From Crossaster papposus (Eukaryota > Echinodermata > Asteroidea > Velatida > Solasteridae): a stretch of 64,000 nt of DNA. The number at the start of each line of letters is the position of its first letter. Positions within the stretch are counted from its first letter, which is position 1. The stretch lies in contig JBAIAA010000118.1 of NCBI GenBank assembly GCA_037893245.1, positions 372,001 to 436,000 of the forward strand, written 5' to 3'. Positions 43,241 through 55,769 of this stretch are shown in pieces. A program made the position numbers and the translations under genes. A model generated the notes under the pieces. The model saw nothing but the letters and a program-made list of their open reading frames with translations. It searched no databases and was not told the DNA's origin.

Positions 43241-44689
43241 CAGAAAAAGAAATAATGTACATGTACATGAGTTGTTGTTAATATTGTATTATTTTGTAAT
43301 TTCTACTTTCCACACCCCTAATGTGTAGGGTAAAATGGCTTTTCAATTTTGCCTTGCTCGTTTTGGCTGAAAAACAATAACCTGAAAATACTCTTCTGGA
43401 GGTAAGAAAAAATGGCAACAGGAATTTTTCACTTCTTAGTGATTTTTTAAAAGCATTTGACGGTACATGTACATGTACATTGTAGTTGCCAAAAATTCAA
43501 ACGTAAAATCAACGGGCACCTCTTTGAATATCATTGGCTCTCCCATTGTTTATCCTTTTGAATATTTTAAACCATGTACAATGTATATTGTATGGCAGCT
43601 ATTTGAATATTCAGTTGATTGAATGTTCGGTTTATAGACGATGTGCCCTCTGACGTCACGTGTTTACATCTGTATTCAAATGTACCCGGCAATATGCGCA
43701 CACATCGTGTTTTGCATAAGATTTGGTGGAGGAGTGACACCACAGGTCAGACCACCTTTGAATTATGTGACCTCTGATGTCGCCTCTTAACAAAATTTAT
43801 GTAAAACACGATGCGTGCGCATATTGACGGGCACATTTGAATATAAACAGAGGGCACATGGTCTATATTCGGGACATATGGATTGGGTTTTCAGTACCTG
43901 GTTGCCGGATTCTGTGGGTTTTTCCCAGAATATTCTTCTGGGGTTAACTCCCACCTCTAAAACTATAAACTTCTCCTTGTCTTCTCTCTGTGGGTTTCTT
44001 CAGGCTTGCGAGCTGCAGTACCCGTAGGGCACTTTTTAGGGATCCTTGGTTTCATTACCAGAACCAGAAAGAAATTATATTCGGGACAGCCCTAGCAATG
44101 TATGATATGAATATTACTCAGTCAATGTGAGTAACTTCCACTTTTAAAAAAATAGAGGAATTTAAAGGAAATGAGGCCAGAAAAAAAAGAGGAAAAGATG
44201 GTATTTGCTATACTTTTGTACACAGAAATTGAAAGAAAAGAAGAAAATCAAAACAAAAACAGAGGAAATCAGCTTAAAAGAGGAAATTTCACATGGCTTA
44301 TTACTCTTGCATAGAATACTAAAGTTAACGTACAGACATCCATGTACATGTATCAATGTTTTGTATTTCTGTAAATATTCTTGTACGTTTGTAAATATTA
44401 CATTTGTATTTTTGTGTAAATTGCATTTATACCGGTTTGAGTTTGTAAGTTTACAGTTTTGTTTATGACTTTTGATGTATTTTTTTATCCAATTGTATTT
44501 AATGATGTACGGTATGTAGGGCCCCAATGAAAACCATTTTTTAAACTATTTTGGCACACTCTGGGTAAAGAAATGTAATAAATAAATATATAAATAAGCA
44601 TGGAGCTGTACATGTACAAGCAGTTTGCTTCTTTCTTTTTCCCTCTGTGAAATCCAGACGACTTTTCACTCATCACTGATGACTGGACA

Positions 44690-44723
<34 letters not shown>

Positions 44724-45385
44724 GGGAGATGATGTGCTCCAACGATTTGCCCTCCTCATCCCCAAGACGAAACAAGAGAGGAATTGGTCAGTAACCCAAG
44801 GAGCAAACAGAGCAATTTAGAATGCACTGCCACAGACTGCCGGGGATAAGACATGTAACTGGCATCAGAAGTTGGCAGATGAAAAGGAGATTGTCTCAGG
44901 CAAGAAGAATTTGGATGCGCGAGATACTCGACTCGACTTGAAAGAGCAGTTGCAGATGAATCGCTGCCGGGCATTTTACATTCTTCTGGTACATGTACAC
45001 TGTACATGTACATGAAGATTCTAATTGTTTTTATTATTATTATTATTTCTTTCTGGTAATGAAACCAAGGATTCCTCAATCGAGCATACACTGTACACAT
45101 AGGCACTGTACAGTAGCTCGAAAGCCTGAAGAACCCTGCAGAGAGGAGACAATGACTACTCTGAGAAGTTACAGTTTCAGCCATGGGAGGACAACCCCAG
45201 AAAAAATATCCTAGGGGAAAACCCATCGAATCAGGCAGGAACTAAAACCCAATCAACATATTGGCTCAGGCTGGATTGGAAACCAAGTCATAGGGGTGGA
45301 AGGCGAGGAAAGAACTGTTACACCAACCAACCTGACTTTCCTACAGACACTGACAGATTAGGTGGGTAGGCACTCACCGCGTTAT
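43241..45385 (-). other. Intron 2 stretch without gene
   Basis: It contains a G run of about 32 bases (44690-44722) and ACATGT tracts. An inverted pair TGCGCACACATCGTGTTTTGCAT / ATGCGTGCGCATATT-like (43694-43830, cited by AATATGCGCAC and GTGCGCATATT) marks a possible element at 43620-43870 with GAGGGCACAT ends. No exon found. Confidence 0.5.
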
Positions 45386-48087
45386 AGTGAGGTGGATTAA
45401 GGACAAAAAACACGAAGATCGTGACACGGTGGACAAAAGCACCAATTTTTTTTTTTAAACTCCTATGGGTATGTAGATTAATAAAATCCCATGCTCCAAA
45501 AAAATTGCAATGACCTTGACCTAATTATGACGTAATATATTCAAAATGGCCGCCATTTCCTTAAAACGGCATGTTTTTAGTTATATAATGCTGAGGCAAG
45601 TGATTTTAGTAGCAAATTATATGTATCAAAGGCCAAGGAATCGCATGGCAACGTTTGTGTTGCGCTGAAACAAACAGTTTCATCATTTTTGTATTACATT
45701 TGTCTATATTAGCATATGATGGTATAAAATACATCATCATCACCTTTGGAAAATCAGTGGTTTGTATTAAAATATTTTAACATGTTTCAATTTCAGCTCA
45801 TGGTTGTGATGGCTAGCAGACCAATGTTAGTAACATTTGTAATTATAACTCGGTTTTGGATTGAAATGGTTTTGTTTCAGTTTCAGACAATGCAATTGCC
45901 ATATTTAACTGTGTAAACTGTTTCTTGGGCAACTGGTGTCGAAAATGTCCTATGATGACCAAACCACAGACAGCGCGGATACATAAACGAAGACCTAGCT
46001 CTCCTTTCTCAAAGGGGAAAGACTCCCGCGGACCCTAAGCGTGAAAAAAACCAAAAACAATATCCCACTGGTGTTCGTCCTACCATACTACCCACATGTC
46101 GCGCACCCAGCCCTGTAACGGCTATCCTCAAACACTGGCCCTTGATTAGCGAAAACGAATATCTGAATAGGCTATTATTTTGATACCGAACCCATCCTGG
46201 CATACAAACGGCACAAAAACATAAAAGATGAACTTGTTCGATCTAGGACTAAAGCGTCTCCACAATCCAACCAAGAGGAACAAAATCTTGATGAGGAGAA
46301 TCTGCAAATTCTATTGGAACTATTGAAAGAACAAAACAATGATCAAAGAAATGGATCTCAAGACTGTGACAAAATAAATAAGTCAACCCCCCCCCCCCCC
46401 CCCCACCAACCCCCCAACCCCCCTTGTCCTTGCCACGCGTCATAATAAACCGACACACAATTAAATAAAAACAAGGAAAGTGAAATGAACTATAAGAAGG
46501 TGGCTGATGACGTGCACGATAGCACAGAAAATATGCCCTGCTCCCCTTCCAAAAAAGGAGAAAAAAGAGAGGACTGCATATTATCACCGGTAAAAATCAA
46601 TCACTGTGTGAACTAAAAACAAAGGGACCACTGTGGCAATACACAAACCAGTCATAGCGTCGCCAAAACCAGAGACAGGGTTTGAAACTCCCGCTTTTAG
46701 GGAATGTCTAACCCAATTGACCTGCAGACGTTTGATGTATTTGCCCGTCCACGAACTCCAACCACGGACTGTCATCTAGCAGAGATAAGGTGGCTAAAAC
46801 TGACCCCCAGATGCGTGATGATTTACGGAAAAAAAGAAATAAAGAGTTAAAAATCACGCTCTGAAGAGACCAGTCAAACAGCCACTTTCTAGCATACCCA
46901 CTAGTTAACGTACAATTACAGATTTATCTTCGGCAGAACAGTCACAAATACAATCCATATGATACTTGTCAGCAGAACCTCTTCCGCGTCTCAAAAAAAT
47001 AACGAAAAGCACGGAGGGGTTCTGTTGAAACTTGTACACGAAAAACCCCCAAAACTCCCATAAAACACCCTCTCCTTCCCACATAAAATGAGTTCTGATT
47101 CACTGCAGCTAACTCTGGAATTGATAAAAAAAAAAAAAAAAAAGATTAACTGATCATTCCTTAAAGTATGCCTGCATAAACCGGTTTCTCTGTGCTATAC
47201 CTTCTTGCAAAAGCACTCCATTAGAATTTAAAAACCTAATAGCCTCACAGAAAAAGAAAGAAAATTTAACAAAACCCAGTATTACACGTCCTTCACGTTA
47301 ATGTCCTTCCCAGGTGACCGAGAATCGCTCAAAAAATTAAAAAAACCTTGAGTGACATGTATGATTACGCTGCTTCCCATTAAACACGATCCTGCCCCTT
47401 TAAGTAGGTGGTTAATAGTAATAAACTGTAACAAAAACTGTAAGATGCAGTTAAATAAATGGTAACACACTATAAACCCTCGTCTACACAAACCAACTGT
47501 TATATGCGCTATTCAATATAATAAATATCCTGTCATAACCTATATCCGGTCAGAATCATTGTGTTTCATTGTGTTAATGTGTTATTGTTTTGGTTGATAG
47601 TTATTGTTTTTTATATTATAATGACATCATGGTATCTTGTAGATCAGTGCCATGGTAATTATACTGTTACCATTTTGAACACACAAAAAATAGCATTTTG
47701 GTGAAAAAACGGCAATAAAATCTGGGTTTTTTTTCAAATTTTGTGTTATTTGTGTAGTATTGACGATGATGACGTCATATTTACATCAATATACATGTAG
47801 TCACCATAAAGGATATTAATTTTTTACAAACTAATACCACCCTCATTGAATTCCTTGACCTCAGAAACATAATTTTGGCATGTAGAAATCCCACCATGAC
47901 ATTTGCGTTTGCTTTATTATATAACAAGAGGTTATGACGTCATAATGACGTAATTCAAGGTTAACAATTCTCAGATCTTTTGGAGCATGACTTTTTTGAA
48001 ATCTATGGGTCAAACGGATACTTTGGAGAAAAAATGGTGCTTTTGTCCACCGTGTAACGATTTTTTCCTTAATCCACCTCACTATTA
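45386..48087. mobile_element. 2.7 kb inverted-repeat element with decayed coding remnant
   Basis: Left TAGTGAGGTGGATTAAGGA, ACACGGTGGACAAAAGCACC and CATGCTCCAAAAA are repeated inverted on the right (TTTGGAGCATG, GGTGCTTTTGTCCACCGTGT, TCCTTAATCCACCTCACTA). The arms are about 150 bp, diverging inwards. The outer flanks are TA on both sides. It contains the reverse-transcriptase-type remnant at 46003-46400, a SINE-like piece near 46670-46720 (GGGAGTTTCAAACCC in the minus strand) and a C run at 46387-46404. Confidence 0.78.
46003..46400 (+). pseudogene. Decayed C-terminal part of a reverse-transcriptase-type ORF
   Basis: One frame reads PTGVRPTILPTCRAP, then ILKHWPLISENEYLNRLLF; after a frame change near 46170 a second frame reads FDTEPILAYKRHKNIKDELV, then RSRTKA. 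This resembles the segment after the reverse transcriptase in Penelope-like and related retroelements (T/NxLP..ILKxHWPLI, then PPILAYRRxKNLKDLLVRAK). The frame is broken and followed by low-complexity text, so it is inactive. The family is inferred from memory of that motif. Confidence 0.55.
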
Positions 48088-48345
48088 GGGGGACAGGCTC
48101 TTTTGTTTGGAAAAGACAGACCGAGTAGTGGGGACATTTTCGAGTCCCCATAGCGCGTTGGGTGTTCAGTAAAGGTAGAACAAGGTAAAATCAGGTTAGG
48201 GTATAATAAAAGAAAATGAAGAAGAGGACAAATTAGAGTGATCCTGAAAATTTTAGAATTTTAGAGTGTTCTGAGTTTGAGATTAGAGAGATTTCAGTTT
48301 ACACACAAACCCTATGGGTTGTCCCCATAACGCTATGTACCAAAA
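48080..48345 (+). repeat. R6 repeat copy
   Basis: AGTAGTGGGGACATTTTCGA to ACCCTATGGGTTGTCCCCAT. It begins exactly where the 2.7 kb element ends. Confidence 0.75.
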
Positions 48346-48553
48346 GAATTGGTGCACTTGCACGATCATTTTCTTTTTTCAACTTAAAAACCAAATTGGC
48401 AAATTTGCTGCAGATGATTTTTGTCATGACGGTTTAGAACCTTTCAAAGTTCACTCCATCTAATTTCATTACGTTCTACAAACACGTACACTGCCGGTAC
48501 ACGTATGATTTCAAAATGTCTGCACACAGGATGGAGTCAAAGGATATTCGCCC

Positions 48554-49244
48554 TTAACCAGTTCGCGCCGGATGACGTATATAAACGCACAATTTTTCCC
48601 AAATTCAAAACGGATGACGCATAAACACGCCAAGTTCAAGTTCGGAAATGTATGTCAGCAGCGAGCAAGGCCGGAAATGCGTGGGTGTGCTTCCCAGCAT
48701 TATCAGCCTGAACCCGCTTCGGATCGAGTTTCGTTAAAAATAATCCCGCCCCTCAGCTCGGCGATGTTAAAATAATCCTGGCGCAAACTGGTTAACCAGT
48801 TCACGCCGGACGACGTGTAGTATACCGTACACGTACACTGACCAACTTTAACTGACTGATGACTGATAAACATGTCACAAGCAACCCGCAGCGGCTCGCA
48901 GCTGGCATGTGTGGATGTGCTGCCCATAGACTGCCAGCCTGCGTGGGCTTGCTGGGGTTGATGTTTGTGAAAAATAATCCCACACCAGGGGCCAATTTCA
49001 TAGAGCTGCTAAGCACAAAAATTTGCTTAGCATGACAATTCGTCCTTGCCAAAAACAAGGTTACAGACCAAATTTTACGTGATATTTATTGTTTTGGATT
49101 GATAATCAGCTGTTCTTTTGCTTAGCATGAAGAACGCGTATAATTTTGGCTGGTAACCTGTTTTTAATGAGCAAAACTTGTTTGTGCTAAGCGCATTTTT
49201 GTGCTTAGCAGCTCTATGAAATTGGCCCCTGACGAACTGGTTAA
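48554..49244 (+). mobile_element. Two tandem R3 copies, second interrupted by R7
   Basis: The first is complete (48554-48795, TTAACCAGTTCGCGCCGGAT to GGCGCAAACTGGTTAA). The second starts immediately (TTAACCAGTTCACGCCGGAC) and ends GACGAACTGGTTAA at 49244. Inside it lies a full R7 element (48988-49230; GGGGCCAATTTCATAGAGCT and its inverse, with GCTAAGCACAAAAATTTGCT). Confidence 0.85.
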
Positions 49245-49321
49245 GAACGAGGAGATATAAATGTAGCAAAATTCATATTTTAAACAATGCAAAATCAATA
49301 CAAATTAAAAATATATATATT

Positions 49322-49832
49322 GCCCATTCATAAATACCTGGGACAGTTTAGGCATTCCTATTGGTCGAGAGCCCGTCACGTGGCCGGTATTAAACGGACG
49401 ATAAAGACATGGCTGGAAGTGTTTAAAACTAGCTGGCAGCAAAATACGTCACGCGATGTCGCATTATACCCGTCCCCAGGGCTCACTTTATTTCCAACCG
49501 TACATCGTCTCCAATAGTAGGGTGGTGTTGGGCGCGTACAGCTTGACACGCTGAAAACGAGGTTGCCAATAGCAGTAATAGTCTGGTTCCTAGTAAATAC
49601 GCTTTATTGCATGTTTTGTGTAGAGCGACAGAGGCGGAAACATGTCATTTGACACGCACAGAATGGCGAAACACCGAAATTTACTTGCGACAATTTTCCG
49701 TGATTTTCGGGGCTTTTATGGCTGAATTTAAAAAAAAAGGTATTTATGAATGGGAATAAATGTGTGTTCGGTCGGTTTTAATCACTCTGTTTAATACCGC
49801 TTGGAGTCTGGGTGCTGATAATTACCCTTAGT
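49322..49832. mobile_element. R2 element with half a hairpin
   Basis: Core CCATTCATAAATACCTGGGA to AAAGGTATTTATGAATGGG (49322-49759), then one hairpin arm GGGAATAAATGTGTGTTCGG to GGGTGCTGATAATTACCC. The second arm is missing; the sequence changes at CCTTAGTAAAATACG. Confidence 0.82.
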
Positions 49833-50878
49833 AAAATACGAAATAACGTCGTTATTTTTTCATAATCCATATGTATACAAGTAACTTCCTACAAACTTTG
49901 AATGGGATTATACAGAGAGGCAAGATGACCTTCGATGGCACTGTGAATGATGATACTCCCAACATGTTTGGGATGCTCATTATTCCCTAGAGCAAGAGCA
50001 CACACAATTATAAGAACCTTACTATTACTGTGTGAACATCCTTTTTATTCATGTACATGTAGTTAAGAACCATCGATCAAATTTCACCAAATACTAATAT
50101 TTCTCACACCATAATTTGTTTTTCAATCCACATTTGTGACTGTTATACCCTAGGATGTTCCTCTTCACTTTTTCTATGTAACCCTAACCCGTTTTACCTC
50201 TCGCGTTCTTTATCAAACAGGAAAAACCTTGTGTGGACTTGGCCAAGTCTACAGAAGGTTTCAGGTTTGTCTAAATTGTTGACATCTTTTGTAATACCAA
50301 GTCCACATTAAGGTTCGTAATTATGTACTGTACTGTATACTTGTAACTTAACCAAGATACCAGTACATGTACAGCTACATGTACATGTACATGTACCGGT
50401 ACATGTTTAGAACACCCTCTGAATCGAAGAATGCATTCTCTTAAATGCACAACATGTCTACATGTACAATAAATGTGTGTTGTGCAACTTTATGGAGTGG
50501 AACCGCCTAACATGTTGCAGTAACAATTATCTGTACACAAGTGTACAGACTTGTACACTTTTACATGTACAATGTAATTACTGCAATTTCAATGCATGAG
50601 TCACTTTCAATTAAATGACCATATGATTATGAAGGGTACTAAGGTTATGTTGCCTAAGCTAAGTGTGGATAGGGGTAATGTCTCACTGCTTTTGTCTATT
50701 AAAAATACAGTAAATGTTTGGTTAGGATTAGGGTAAAACTTAATGATTGATACGTTTGGTTATTAAAGGAAAAGTACACCTTTTGCAGCTATCCCAAAAG
50801 TAATCAACCAAATTAATATTCAAAAACTTACTTGTTGTAAAGATAACAGTTCTGGATATTTATTTTCTACAGATATTT

Positions 50879-50927
50879 ATACAGCGCAACATACCGTACA
50901 GATACATGTACGGTATGTTGCGCTGTA
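50879..50927. repeat. Perfect short palindrome
   Basis: TACAGCGCAACATACCGTAC and its exact inverse flank AGATACAT. It is a 20-bp-arm hairpin with no related copy noticed in the window. Confidence 0.85.
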
Positions 50928-51034
50928 TAAATGTATACTTATTATTAGTTAGGCTTGCATGACATAAATTTATTACAATGACATCAACTCAGTCCCGGGT
51001 ATGGGTTAAATTTACAGTTGCAAAGTCCACATTT

Positions 51035-51420
51035 TAAAATATCATGTACGGGTGACCTTTGCACACCAATGTACAGGTACATGTACCTGTACATGAATAT
51101 CACATGTTGCCACATGTATATGTAGCCAACTCTGAAATGAGCTACAAAGCAATTTTAACCAAAAGTCAGCTTAAGGTCACATGATCCACAAGGTCAAAAC
51201 TAAGTTCAAACTAAAGGTCAAACGGTCATTGCACCAGAATGTCAAATTGTTCAGACAATAAAAATAACACGGACATTAAAAATAATGCCAACATTTGAAA
51301 TCAGTAAATTTTGTTAATTTAGGTACAGGGAGTTACTTGTATGGTCCATTAAATAATGGTGGCCATGCTAACCGGTACTGTGTATCTTGGCACAATATTT
51401 GGCTAGCACAAAAACAGCTC
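51035..51420 (+). repeat. R8 diverged repeat, second copy
   Basis: See 38930-39445; same orientation. It includes TGGTCCATTAAATAATGGTG. Confidence 0.55.
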
Positions 51421-51982
51421 GTCGGATGCAGCTAAAACTTTAAATTTTAGCTTTTTCATAAACAATAACCGTATAAATAACTAATAAGAGGTTGGGGTGT
51501 AATTTGTATTTATTTATGTTTTACTTATTTATTTATATATTTTTTTAGTTTTTTGGGGTTTTTTGGCGGGGGTATTTGACATGGAATGACCTCGTACATT
51601 TTTTCCATACAGTCTCATATCCTCCATTTGGCAAAGATAATTTTTTGGGAGATTTGGGGAGGTTAAGGCTAATTACCGGTATGGGTACCTGATCTCTAAG
51701 GCTTAATCTGGAATTGGTTCACATCTGTCTCGGGTACTATCTGGTACCCATTTCCGATGCATGACCCTAAATGCAGAGATTTACATACATGTATTCAAGT
51801 CCGTCCAATCACAAGTCCTTTAGTCTCAAGTCAATTACAAGTCCTTAGCTATTAAAATGAACTTTGTAATTGTTCAACCAGTAATTTGCGACTGGCTTTA
51901 AGAAAGGACTTGTGAACGGACTTGCTGAGACTCGAATACTACGAGTACTAGCTGGGTATTAAACGGGTATTCATCAACTCAC

Positions 51983-52148
51983 TGATTGGTCTGTTGAAAG
52001 CCTTCCCACAACTCGGAATGTTTGGTTGGCTGAATGCTGGTAGATGTGTACCCTTGACATGCCCTGGTTTCCAGAGGACACCCATTTCTTCTGGTTGTCC
52101 TCGTACAGCATCACGGAGGCATAGGCCTGGCAAATGGACTTCTCAACA
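51983..52148 (-). CDS. enah: Exon 2: first half of the EVH1 domain
   Basis: The acceptor is CTGTTTGCAG and the donor TCA/GTGAGT; the exon enters with one base and leaves at a codon boundary. It encodes model residues 104-159, beginning [17 protein letters not shown], then [20 protein letters not shown] and [13 protein letters not shown]. This is the start of the EVH1 (WH1) fold as in Mena/VASP. Two of the three aromatic residues that grip the FPPPP ligand are present: Tyr119 (Mena Tyr16) and Trp126 (Mena Trp23). There is no start codon in the exon, so a separate first exon is needed to supply the ATG. The following intron is 10.4 kb and repeat-filled. Confidence 0.95.
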
Positions 52149-52799
52149 CTGCAAACAGATACATGAACACAAAGGAGAAAATGTCCATATTAAACAAAAA
52201 TGAACGAAACAAAAGTTAACAGAACAAAACATAAAATTGAAAAAAAAATTACTGCCGTAAACTTGAAATACAATTTAGAGCTGTTCATTTTTTAATAATT
52301 TAGCCCTAACTCTACCCCATTTGTTAAAAACATAACCTGAAAGTTATAAAGCAGCCAAACATTGAATGAACAGCTGCTACAATGTATTAGTGCCCTATTT
52401 AGTATTACAACAAGAGTCTGCACACATGCAAACGTTTCCTATCCTTGACACCTTGAAAATTACTTTACACCTTGACTGAAGCTCTAAGAATGTGCATAGA
52501 GCATGAGCAGTGTGAAAGTACAAAAGTAACAAAATAACCTCAATCCTCCAAAATCCTCATTTGGATAAAAACCCAAGTACAGGTAACCTCAATCCTACAA
52601 AATCATCCAACAGTACAGTTTGGGCCAATGGGAGTAATAATGAATGTCATGTCATGTACCACCAATCAAATGACCAGGATCTGTTGGTCAGTGGCACAGT
52701 GCCATTATCAATCCTGGAGAAGATTGTTACTGCTGATCAGGTGATGGGTGACTAAACATTTGTACATTTGTACATTTGTAAACACTGAAAGGCGGAAAC

Positions 52800-53265
52800 T
52801 ACATTGTGTAAACTTACTGTAATGCCTTAAAAGTTAGATGCACCGGTACATGTACCGATACATACATGTATGCACAATGTATCGGTATGTACATGTATGT
52901 ACTTGTACCGGTATGTACAGTAAGGTAGGGAAAAAATGTTTTTTAATAACTTTATTTAATTTTAAAGTAATTTTCTTTTCTTTTCTTTTCACAAGTACAA
53001 GTCGAGTCGAGTCATTTTTACCAGTTCGTGTCGGATGCTGTGTATACGGTGCATGCAAAGTTTTTGGGAAATTTAAAACACATCAATAGCAAAGCCAAAA
53101 ATAATATCTGTCAGCGACCAGCTCGCACCGAGCGAGGCAAAAATATATCAGGCTGTGCTCCCCACAGATGCCGGCATGAACCCGCCTCAGATCGAGGTTC
53201 GTCAAAAACTATCTCACACTTGGGCTCGGTCAATGTCAAGATAATGCCAGCACGAACTGGTTAGA
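52800..53265 (+). mobile_element. ACATGT-rich tract and R3, diverged copy
   Basis: Palindromic GTAC/ACATGT text is dense at 52840-52920. The R3 copy runs from TTACCAGTTCGTGTCGGATG (53018) to GCCAGCACGAACTGGTTA (53264). Confidence 0.7.
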
Positions 53266-54016
53266 GGGGAACATAAAGAGTATTGTTTTTTATCCTGTTT
53301 AATTGAACAATTCGATCTGACTTTGCAAAGTACCAAAGTCGGTGGTCACAAAACAATCCTGTGCAAAGCGAATGGGCAAAATCACTTTAAAATGCCAAAT
53401 TAAATCCCGTCTACCAAAACAATATTTTCTTCAGCAGTGAGGCAGAAGTAAATAATAAGTCTGCTACAAAGGCACTAATGAGCGTTAGAATAACAAACAT
53501 ATTTGTGGAGCCCCATAGGCCTCGGTGTGCTATCTCACTACCAACGCATGTGTGGAATGTGGAACAGTGTCTGAATAGAACTTCCAACGGGAATTGAGTT
53601 ACTGTGTACAGTCTACCCCTAGCCTATGAAACTGTATTTTGTTTTCTCAGTGTAGGGCTGAACACAAATTTATTTGTTTGTTCTCAACATTCTTTTGTCA
53701 CAAATCATTCGAAGGATAAACTTTTATTTCTGTGTTTTGATCATTTGTATGATACCGGTATGTTTTAAAGGTGCATAGGATGTACACCATCTATATCGAA
53801 AATATTTACTACCAAATTTTATTCTAGGCATCCAGCAAAAATATTGCGCTGGATTGTATAAGCACAAGCTTTATGGTACTAAAACAAAGAGAGGAACAGG
53901 TTTTGTTTTTAAACAAAAGGTTTAAATTATTGCTTAAATTGCTGCAGTGCAAACATATGTTGTATGTTTACGTGTTTCATGTAAGAATTTTGTTAGTCAT
54001 ATTGTACCAGTAAACC

Positions 54017-54178
54017 ATATGTGACCCAGCACGAGTAAATGAGACACTTCGAGGCAAAAATTAAAATTGAGATTTTGATTTCATAATTTAAAGCTAAACA
54101 AGCTTTAAATGTTGAAATCAAAATCTCAATTTTCATTTTTGCCTCAAAGTGTCTCATATACTCGTGCTGGGTCACATA
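54017..54178. mobile_element. Fold-back MITE ending ATATGTGACCCAGCACGAG
   Basis: Almost the whole 160 bp is a single hairpin: ATGTGACCCAGCACGAGTAA, ATGAGACACTTCGAGGCAAA and TTGAGATTTTGATTTC are all repeated inverted, with AAACAAGCTTTAAA at the centre. A second copy is 58379-58538. Confidence 0.92.
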
Positions 54179-54656
54179 CTGTACAAATGTACAATGTGTA
54201 CATGTACATTGTACAGTATACATGTACCGTACCTGTACATGTATTGTACGCACACCCAATGCAGCACAGGTGTGCATATTTGTCTGTATTCCCATGAGAA
54301 GGTTAATATTGATCTGTACCTATGTATGCACTTTGCACATGTGTAATGCTTAGATAATGTGTTGAGTTTTGTAATGTCGCAGCTGTGATTTTATTTTTCT
54401 GTATAGAAAAAAAGAAAATTGTAGATGTACACGTGTACATGTACTGTACCGGTATACATGTACATGATCTGTATGTATTTCCAATGATATATTTTTTTTT
54501 TTGGGGGGTAGGGTGGGATAATCACCCTCTCATCGACCCCTCCCATCTTCGTCAGAAAACTACAACTACATATTCTGTGCAATCAAGTACCGGGTACGCA
54601 TGCGCAGTGGGGAAAATGTTTCAAACAGTACATTGTACATGTATACATGTATAAAC

Positions 54657-54862
54657 GGGATTATTATTTACGAAACTCGATCCGAAGCGGGTTCAGGCCG
54701 ATAGTACCGGGAAAAACACCCACGCATTACCGGCCTTGCTCGCTGCCGACAGACATTTCTGGCCTTGCTACCGGTACATGTAGTGGCGTGTTTATGCGTC
54801 ATCCGTTTTGAATCTGGGAAATACTTTGCGTTTATATACGTCATCCGGCGCAAACTGGTTAA
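54657..54862 (-). mobile_element. R3 MITE, inverse, left part missing
   Basis: TACGAAACTCGATCCGAAGC to ATCCGGCGCAAACTGGTTAA; the CTCGGTGATG end is missing. Confidence 0.82.
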
Positions 54863-55309
54863 CCCCTTGACACCAGTATTAATTCCTCACTGACTTGATT
54901 ATACACATGACTGCACAGCAGCCCTTGTCCAGCAGCTGAACTGCACAATGGACCAGAGCGTGCAGCAGTAAAACACACGGTGTGCTTCTGCATAGCACAG
55001 CTGACAACAGCATTCCGGAGTGACACTACCCTGCGTCAAAGGTTTAAAATGTCTTTTTGAACAATTGTACATGTATACGTACAGTACACTACGGGTGGCA
55101 ATATATATTTTTTTCGTAGTCGATTTTTTTTCCCCGCGATATCGCAGATATATATGGCAATAAAATTGGCAAAAAATTAAGGCATGAAAAGAAATTCGCA
55201 AAAAGCTACGCTCAAACAGCTTTCGGACACCGCCAAAGTTAAACCGCCATGATCGTCCATCAAACACGTTGCAGCGTATGGTTTTTGTTTTTTTCCTGCG
55301 ATATTGCCA

Positions 55310-55765
55310 ATATGTGACCCGCTCTATCGTAATCAGGAATACATGTAAGTCGCTGGGGCCGTTTTACGCAATCGGCCGTTGAAGTGAACGCATGGGTGAA
55401 AATCGTGACCAAGTCGTTTTTCTGAACATTATATTTTTAGGAAGTGTAGTTATCACAGATTATTGTCATTAATGTCTTGTATGTAAAAACGATCGACAAT
55501 GCTGAAAATGAAGAGGATTAGTGTGCGCTGTCCGTATGATTTTGGTCAATTTTGTTTATTTCAAAGCTGTTTTTCTCGGAATGTGGATTCGGCAAATAAA
55601 TATACACCTGTCATCTTTGTCAGACCATAACTCGTTAAGCTAAGAAGATACACTCTTGTGATGGGTATCATTAGAAAGCTTATGAAATTCCCTTTCTCAC
55701 CATGCGCATATCTTAAAAAGTCATTTCGAGACTTATTCCTGATTTCGATGGAGCGGGTCACATAT
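55310..55765. mobile_element. Second copy of the TGTGACCCGCTCC element
   Basis: It is the same family and orientation as 130-579, with closely matching internal sequence and terminal inverted repeats. One end has gained ACATGT within AATCAGGAATACATGTAAG. It lies in intron 1. Confidence 0.85.
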
Positions 55766-55769
55766 GGTG

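Noticed and set aside
44162-44527. 121-codon minus-strand frame between exons 2 and 3
   Set aside because: Composition is that of AT-rich intron (Lys/Asn/Phe runs), with no splice sites in phase with neighbouring exons.
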